The notes below the pieces were generated by a model. It saw nothing but the letters and a program-made list of their open reading frames with translations. It had not been told where the DNA came from and searched no databases. From JBDTMT01 sp033764095 (lineage in GTDB: Bacteria > Desulfobacterota > Binatia > HRBIN30 > CADEER01), in assembly GCA_033764095.1 (NCBI GenBank), contig JANRJF010000458.1:1-64000 (forward strand): a DNA stretch of 64,000 nucleotides, in the 5' to 3' direction. Of the stretch, positions 58,872 to 64,000 are shown piece by piece (the stretch's first letter is position 1; the number at the start of each line of letters is the position of its first letter). The position numbers were made by a program, and so were the translations under genes.

Positions 58872-61031
58872 ATGTTCCAGCCGTCTGATGATGCGGTCCG
58901 CAACTCGCCGGAGGTCGGCGCGGCCTTCAACCGCCTGCTGATCCGCCGCGCTCGCGTCGGTCTTCTGCTCGGCTGCGCCGCGGTGGTCGCCTTCGTCACC
59001 GTGAATCATCTCGGGCGGACGCCGATGCCGAGGTGGACCGACGTGATGAACCTGTCGGTCGCGCTGGGTCTGGCGGCGGCGTTGATCGCCACCACCTACG
59101 CGGCAGTGCAACGCCACATCATCGCGCTGATGATGCTGGCCGTCACGCTGGCCAGCGCCGTGCGTGCCCTGGCGGGCACCTGGCATGGGGACGTGGCGCC
59201 GAGCGCCATCTTCCTGGTCGTCATGGCGATGACCGCCGCGTCGATCCTCGCCTGGGGCTTCTGGCCGCAGATCTTCACCGCCGTCGTCGCCGGCATCGCG
59301 GCAGCGTTGAACGCCTATCTGGTCACCGGCGGTTTCGGCCCACCGCCCGGGCATGCCGCGGCGGCGGTCGCGCTCGGCCTCGCCGGCTCGGTGATCCTGG
59401 CGGTCGAGATGCGCCGCCATCACCTGCAGTTGTTCGTCGACAACCTGCGCCGGCGGCAGGCCGAGGCGGCGCTCGCGCAGCTCAACGCCCAGCTCGAGCA
59501 GCGCGTCGAAGAGCGCACCGCGCAGCTTGCCGCCGCGACCCGCGACCTGGAGCGCGAGGTGCACGAGCGCCAACAGGCGGCGGCGGACCTGCGCGAGAGC
59601 CAGCGGCGCCTGCAGGCCGTGCTCGATCACGCCGACGTCGCCATCTACCTGCGCGACCTCGACGGGCGCTACCTGGTGGTCAACCGCTACTGGTTGGCGC
59701 TGGCGGGCCGCACGGCCGAGGAGGTGATCGGGCTCCGCATGGAGGAGGTGCTGCCGCCCGACGTCGTGGCCGGGTTGCGCGCGCACGACGACGAGGTGCT
59801 CGCCGCGCCGCATTCGCTGCAGTTCGAGGAGAGCATCCCGCAGCTCGACGGGTGGCACACCTTCGTCTCGGTGAAGTTCGCCTGGCACCGCGACGACGGC
59901 ACGCCGGTCGGCATCTGGGGACTGTCCACCGACATCACCGAGCGCAAGCACGCCGAGGCCGAGCTGCGGCGCTCCGAAGCGGCACTGACGGCGGTGCTGG
60001 AGAACACCAGCGACGCGATCTGGGCGCTCGACCGGCACGGGGCGGTGACGGTGATGAACGCGGCGGCGCGTCGTCGCTTTGCCGCCCGCGAGGCCGGCGT
60101 CCCGGTGGTGCCGAGCGGCGACGCCGGCGGCGAGTTCGGGCAGCTCTATGCGCGCGCCCTCGCCGGCCATCACGTCGAGCTCGGCTACACCGTGCCGGGC
60201 GCCGGCGGCGACGAGAGCTATCTGACCGCCGCCAATCCGATCGTCGAGGACGGCGCGGTGGTCGGGGTGACGGTGATCAGCAAGGACATCACCCAACTGC
60301 GGCGCGCCGAGCAGGCGGCGCGCGAGCACCAGGCCGAGCTGGCGCACGTGCTGCGGCTGAGCACGATGGGCGAGATGGCCTCCGGCCTGGCGCACGAGAT
60401 CAACCAACCGCTCGGCGCCATCGCCAACTACGCGCAGGGCTGTGCCCGCCGGCTGCGCAACGGCACCGCCGACGTCGAGACGCTGCTGCCGGTGATCGAC
60501 AAGATCGGCGCCGAGGCGCTGCGGGCCGGCGAGGTGATCCGCCGCCTGCGCGACCTGGTGCGCAAGGAGGAGCCGCGCCAGGCGCCGGCCGATCTCAACC
60601 TGCTGGTGCGCGAGACGCTGCGCCTGGTCGAACCGGAAGCGCGCGAGCGCAACGTCCGCATCCAGCTCGAGCTGGCGCCGGCGCTGCCGCCGATCTCCTG
60701 CAACGACATCCAGATCGAGCAGGTGCTGCTCAATCTGCTGCTCAACGGCGTCGAGGCGGTGGAGGCCTCGCCCAACGGCGTGCGGCGCGTCACCGTCGCC
60801 ACCGCGGCGGTGCCCAACGGGGTCGAAGTGGCGGTGAGCGACAGCGGCGCCGGGCTGCCCGATCCGCCGGTGGACGTGTTCAAGCCGTTCTTCACCACCA
60901 AGCCGGACGGGCTCGGCATGGGCCTGTCGATCAGCCGCTCGATCATCGAGGCGCACGGCGGCCAGCTGTCGGCGACCCGCAACCCGGAGCGCGGCAGCAC
61001 CTTTCGCTTCGTCCTTCCGCACCGCGCGTGA
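58872..61031 (+). CDS. PAS-domain sensor histidine kinase, FixL-like core
   Basis: 719 residues. About five N-terminal membrane helices, a coiled coil (LEQRVEERTAQLAAATRDLE), two PAS domains (about 245-365 and 370-475: ITERKHAEAELRRSEAALTAVLENTSDAIW), then a kinase core with GLAHEINQPLGAIANYAQG (about 505), NLLLNGVEAVEA, DSGAGLPDPP and GLGMGLSISRSIIEAHGG. NtrB/FixL-type H-box. Orphan: no response regulator adjacent. Confidence 0.9.
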   Translation: MFQPSDDAVRNSPEVGAAFNRLLIRRARVGLLLGCAAVVAFVTVNHLGRTPMPRWTDVMNLSVALGLAAALIATTYAAVQRHIIALMMLAVTLASAVRALAGTWHGDVAPSAIFLVVMAMTAASILAWGFWPQIFTAVVAGIAAALNAYLVTGGFGPPPGHAAAAVALGLAGSVILAVEMRRHHLQLFVDNLRRRQAEAALAQLNAQLEQRVEERTAQLAAATRDLEREVHERQQAAADLRESQRRLQAVLDHADVAIYLRDLDGRYLVVNRYWLALAGRTAEEVIGLRMEEVLPPDVVAGLRAHDDEVLAAPHSLQFEESIPQLDGWHTFVSVKFAWHRDDGTPVGIWGLSTDITERKHAEAELRRSEAALTAVLENTSDAIWALDRHGAVTVMNAAARRRFAAREAGVPVVPSGDAGGEFGQLYARALAGHHVELGYTVPGAGGDESYLTAANPIVEDGAVVGVTVISKDITQLRRAEQAAREHQAELAHVLRLSTMGEMASGLAHEINQPLGAIANYAQGCARRLRNGTADVETLLPVIDKIGAEALRAGEVIRRLRDLVRKEEPRQAPADLNLLVRETLRLVEPEARERNVRIQLELAPALPPISCNDIQIEQVLLNLLLNGVEAVEASPNGVRRVTVATAAVPNGVEVAVSDSGAGLPDPPVDVFKPFFTTKPDGLGMGLSISRSIIEAHGGQLSATRNPERGSTFRFVLPHRA

Positions 61032-61087
61032 CCGCCGCGCGGATTCGCCGCGTGGTGCAATCCGGCCGATTGTGGTGAGCTGCGCCG

Positions 61088-62599
61088 GTGAACCTGTTCG
61101 GGCTGCTGCTCGACCAACCGCGCGAGCGCGTCGCGCTCGCCTCCGACGACGCGACGTGGACCTACGGCGGCCTGGCCGACGCCAGCCTGCGGGTCGCGGC
61201 GGGGCTGGGTCGGCTCGGGCTGCAGCCGGGCGACCGGGTCGCCTACTTCCTGCCCAACTGCGTCGAGCTGGTGCTCGGTTACTTCGGCGCCTTCGCGGCG
61301 GGGGTGATCGGCGTTCCGCTCAACCCGCGCTACCAGGGCGCCGAGGTCGAGCACGCGGTGGCCGACAGTCGGCCGCGCGCGCTGATCGCCGACGCCGCCC
61401 TGCTGGCGCGGCTCGACGGCGCCCGCCTCGCCGCGCTCGGCATCGAGGCGGTGTTCGTGCGCGGCGGCCTCGCGCCGCCGGGAACCCGGCCCTTCGCTGC
61501 GCTGACCGCGCCAGCGCCGCGCGCGGCGCCGGCAACCGTCGCGCCGGCGGCCGACGCGGTGATCCTCTACACCTCCGGCTCGACCGCGGCGCCGAAGGGC
61601 GTCACCCACACGCACGGCGGCCTGCACAACGCCGTGCGCCATCAGGTCGCGACGCAGCAACTCACGGCGACCGACGTGCAGCTCGCCTGGATGGGCATCG
61701 CCTACATCGCGGCGTTCTGCGGCCAGCTGCTGCCCAGCCTGGCGCTCGGCGGTCGCACCGTGCTGCTCGGGCGCTTCGCGCCGGAGGCGGTGCTCGATGC
61801 GATCGCGCGCCAGCGGGTGACGCGGCTGCAGAGCGGACCGACCGACCTGCGCGACCTGCTCGACGCGCCCGGCCTCGCCGCCGCCGACCTGACCTCGCTG
61901 CGCGCCTGCATCGCCGGCGGCGAACAGATCCACCGCGAGCTGCACGAGCGCTTCGCCGCCCGCACCGGTTTCGCGCTCACCGAGGCGTGCGGCATGACCG
62001 AGCTCTACAACTACGCGAGCAATCCGCCGTTCGGCGCCAAACGGCTGGGCTCGATCGGCCACCCGACCGACGGCGTCGACATGCGGCTGGTGGATCGCGA
62101 CGGCCGTGAAGCCGACGAAGGCGAGATCCACGTGCGCAGCGACGCATTGATGCGCGGCTACTGGAACAATCTCGAGGCGACCGCCGCGGTGCTGCGCGAC
62201 GGCTGGCTGGCGACCGGCGATCTGGCGCGCCGCGATGCCGACGGCTGGTACTGGTTCATCGGGCGCCGCAAGCACCTCATCATCCGCGGCGCCTCGAACA
62301 TCGCGCCGGGCGAGGTCGAGGCGGTACTGGTTGCACACCCGGCGGTCGCCAACGCCGGCGTGGTCGGCGCGCCGGATCGGCGCGAGGGGCACGTGCCGGT
62401 GGCGTTCGTTCAGCTGCGGCCCGGTGCGACCGTCGATGCCGAGACGCTGCGCGCCTTCGCCGCCGAGCGGCTCGCCGCCTACAAGGTGCCGGTGCGCATC
62501 GCGATCGTCGCGGCGCTGCCGCTCACCGCCACCGGCAAGGTCGATCGCGCCCGGCTGCCAATCTCCCCGAGCAAACCCCCCTTTGAAAGCGGGGGGTGA
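61088..62599 (+). CDS. Acyl-CoA synthetase (AMP-forming) family
   Basis: 503 residues, adenylating enzyme. A3 motif ILYTSGSTAAPKGVTHTHGG (about 155), A5 GMTELYNYAS, A7 GDLARRDADGWYW, A8 RRKHLIIRGASNIAPGEVE, and the catalytic Lys in TATGKVDR near the end. Acyl substrate unknown. GTG start. Its last residues (PSKPPFESGG) are encoded by a dispersed repeat, so the tail is not family-conserved. Confidence 0.88.
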   Translation: MNLFGLLLDQPRERVALASDDATWTYGGLADASLRVAAGLGRLGLQPGDRVAYFLPNCVELVLGYFGAFAAGVIGVPLNPRYQGAEVEHAVADSRPRALIADAALLARLDGARLAALGIEAVFVRGGLAPPGTRPFAALTAPAPRAAPATVAPAADAVILYTSGSTAAPKGVTHTHGGLHNAVRHQVATQQLTATDVQLAWMGIAYIAAFCGQLLPSLALGGRTVLLGRFAPEAVLDAIARQRVTRLQSGPTDLRDLLDAPGLAAADLTSLRACIAGGEQIHRELHERFAARTGFALTEACGMTELYNYASNPPFGAKRLGSIGHPTDGVDMRLVDRDGREADEGEIHVRSDALMRGYWNNLEATAAVLRDGWLATGDLARRDADGWYWFIGRRKHLIIRGASNIAPGEVEAVLVAHPAVANAGVVGAPDRREGHVPVAFVQLRPGATVDAETLRAFAAERLAAYKVPVRIAIVAALPLTATGKVDRARLPISPSKPPFESGG

Positions 62600-62688
62600 G
62601 GGGGGATTTTCGAAACGATCAGCGCCCGCGGGCAGGTCGTTTGGAAAATCCCCCCTGGCCGCCCTTTTTCAACGCGGGGGCTTTCAGC
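62573..62688. repeat. Inverted pair of a dispersed GGGGGGATTTTC repeat at the ends of two genes
   Basis: Copy 1 (about 62573-62612) contains TTTGAAAGCGGGGGG…AGGGGGGATTTTC; copy 2 (about 62643-62684) is its inverted, diverged partner. Both encode the C-termini of convergent genes: PFESGG of the acyl-CoA ligase and KKGGQGGFSKRPARGR of PabC. Confidence 0.7.
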
Positions 62689-63563
62689 GAGGAGCGCGCC
62701 GCGGTCCTGGCGTAGCGCGTCACCGCTTCGCGATACGCCTTCTGCAGCTTGCGCGTCACGTTGCCGGGCTTGCCGGAGCCGAGCGTGCCCTCGTCGACCT
62801 GCGTGATCGGCACGATCTCGATCATCGACGAGGTGAGGAAGGCCTCGTCGGCGAGGCGCAGGTGGGTGGTGGTGATGTCCTGCTCGGCGATGCGCAGGCC
62901 GAGGCGCGCGGCGAGGTCGAGCACGATGGCGCGCGTCACGCCGGGTAGGATGCCGCCCTGCGGCGCGGTCATCAGCACGCCGTCGCGCACCACGAACACC
63001 GACGTCGTCGTGCCTTCCGTCAGCACGTGGTCGGCGCGCACGAAGATGCCCTCGTAGGCGCCGTGGTAGGAGGCCAGCACCTTGCCGACCACCGCCGGCA
63101 GGTAGTTGAGCGACTTGTGCTCGGGAATGAAGCCGTGGCGCGAGAAGGGCAGGAGCGCGACCTTCACGCCGCGCTTCTGGTGCGTCTCGATCTGCGGGTC
63201 GAGGGCGCGCACCATCACCATGGTGGTGGGCTTGGCGAGGTCGGGCGGCAGCACGCGCGGTTCGGCCGGCCCGCGCGTGATCGTCAACCGCACCCAGGCG
63301 TCGCGTTTGGCGAGCCCGTTCTTCGCCAGCAGCTCGCGGATGATCGCCGGCCAGTCGAGGTGCGGGATCGGCAGGCCGAGGATGTCGGCCGAGGTGCGCA
63401 GGCGGTGGAAGTGCTCCTCGATGCAGAAGGCGACGCCGCCGTAGGCGCGCATGGTTTCGAACAGGCCGTCGCCGTAGAGCAGGCCGCGGTCGTAGACGCT
63501 GACGGTGGCCTTGCGCGATTCGACGATGCGGCCGTTCAGGAACACGAAGCCGTTCTGCGTCAT
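62619..63563 (-). CDS. pabC: Aminodeoxychorismate lyase / class IV aminotransferase
   Basis: Fold-type IV PLP enzyme, 314 residues. Start region FLNGRIVESRKATVSVYDRGLLYGDGLFETMRAYGG and the PLP Lys in EHKSLNYLP are clear. It follows pabB by an ATGA overlap, so aminodeoxychorismate lyase for p-aminobenzoate (folate) is more likely than branched-chain aminotransferase. The last 25 residues come from a repeat and are unlike the family. Confidence 0.85.
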   Translation of the reverse strand: MTQNGFVFLNGRIVESRKATVSVYDRGLLYGDGLFETMRAYGGVAFCIEEHFHRLRTSADILGLPIPHLDWPAIIRELLAKNGLAKRDAWVRLTITRGPAEPRVLPPDLAKPTTMVMVRALDPQIETHQKRGVKVALLPFSRHGFIPEHKSLNYLPAVVGKVLASYHGAYEGIFVRADHVLTEGTTTSVFVVRDGVLMTAPQGGILPGVTRAIVLDLAARLGLRIAEQDITTTHLRLADEAFLTSSMIEIVPITQVDEGTLGSGKPGNVTRKLQKAYREAVTRYARTAARSSLKAPALKKGGQGGFSKRPARGR

Positions 63564-64000
63564 GCTGCGCTCCTCTCCAGCGTCGCCAGCGCCTGCGCCA
63601 GCGTCTCGACCTTCAACCAGGATTCGGCGTACTCGCGCTCGGCGTCGGAGTCGGCGACGATGCCGCCGCCGCTCCAGGCGCGCATGCCGCCGGCGGTGAG
63701 CGTCGCGCTGCGGATGGCGATGTTGAACGTCGCGCCGCGCGTGCAGTCGATCCAGCCGACGGCGCCGGTGTAGATGCCGCGCGGCGCCGGCTCGAGCTCG
63801 TCGATGATCTGCATGGCGCGCACCTTCGGGGCGCCGGTGATCGAGCCGCCGGGGAAGACGGCGCGCAACAGCGCAGCGAGCGTCACGCCGGGGCGCAGGC
63901 GACCGCGCACCTCGGAGACCAGGTGGGCGACGCCGGGAAAGCGGTGCACGCCGCCGAACGCCGGTACGTGCACCGAACCGGTGGCGCAGACGCGGCCCAG
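63560..64000 (-). CDS. pabB: Aminodeoxychorismate synthase component I, N-terminus outside window
   Basis: The C-terminal 146 residues of a chorismate-binding enzyme; the frame is open to base 64000. LGRVCATGSVHVPAFGGVHRF, HLVSEVRGRL, FPGGSITGAPKVRAMQIIDELE, YTGAVGWID and FNIAIRSATL are chorismate-binding motifs. Anthranilate synthase is ruled unlikely by the coupled pabC. Overlaps pabC by four bases. Confidence 0.88.
   Translation of the reverse strand: MGRVCATGSVHVPAFGGVHRFPGVAHLVSEVRGRLRPGVTLAALLRAVFPGGSITGAPKVRAMQIIDELEPAPRGIYTGAVGWIDCTRGATFNIAIRSATLTAGGMRAWSGGGIVADSDAEREYAESWLKVETLAQALATLERSAA

Overview
The window is very GC-rich bacterial DNA with tightly packed genes, G/C-heavy third codon positions and a mixture of ATG, GTG and one apparent TTG start. 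Several traits point to a deltaproteobacterium-like or Binatota-like soil/sediment lineage: a tandem (fused-dimer) UvrA, secreted proteins with Thr-Pro linkers, a myxococcal-type Cys-rich repeat, dockerin/EF-hand-like tails ending in a Cys, a nine-heme cytochrome and many orphan oxidoreductases. This taxonomic reading is inference from protein style, not a database match.

Layout. 0-12.5 kb: the end of a tandem UvrA, a Rieske oxygenase, a secreted Cys-rich protein, then an eroded zone (about 6.1-7.6 kb and 9.2-9.9 kb) holding scraps of a toxin-antitoxin antitoxin, an ELWxxDG-repeat protein, uvrA itself, an NTF2-like protein and a truncated methyltransferase, between intact genes for a lipoprotein, an NAD(P)-binding protein and a GAF sensor kinase. 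12.8-21.4 kb: a complete cbb3 oxidase operon, ccoNOQPGHIS, with a TauE/UreH-like membrane protein at the end. 21.5-30.4 kb: a nine-heme secreted cytochrome, an FkbM methyltransferase and a nitric-oxide module (norB-type quinol NO reductase, RIC/YtfE di-iron repair protein, divergent NorR) with a readable sigma-54 promoter and a NorR-type operator array. 30.5-40.5 kb: a D-aminoacylase-like amidohydrolase, two secreted proteins, a TesB-like thioesterase, an HxlR regulator divergent from a molybdopterin oxidoreductase, an HCCA-isomerase-like protein and an SDR. 40.6-51.2 kb: mostly genes on the minus strand, including a metallophosphoesterase with a GAF-like C-terminus followed by a coupled 51-residue ORF, a caspase-like (C25-type) protease homologue, a PhyH oxygenase, a luciferase-like monooxygenase, VOC proteins, a membrane glycosyltransferase-like protein and AlkB. 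51.3-64 kb: a flotillin, a DUF2339/DUF3999 pair, a PAS sensor kinase, an acyl-CoA ligase and the pabC/pabB end of a folate locus.

How the genes fit together. The 12.8-30 kb stretch is a low-oxygen respiration and NO-defence island: the cbb3 oxidase with its copper and assembly factors, a periplasmic multiheme protein, and an NO-responsive NorR regulon. The other loci look like separate small units.

The least ordinary signals are: a palindromic repeat translated as the linker between the two UvrA copies; convergent genes whose C-termini are encoded by an inverted repeat pair; the gene graveyard at 6.1-6.5 kb; the metallophosphoesterase-GAF gene with its small partner; and two near-identical GGGAATT-type palindromes at matching distances upstream of that gene and of the caspase-like gene. 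I saw no rRNA, tRNA, CRISPR array, insertion sequence or complete prophage.
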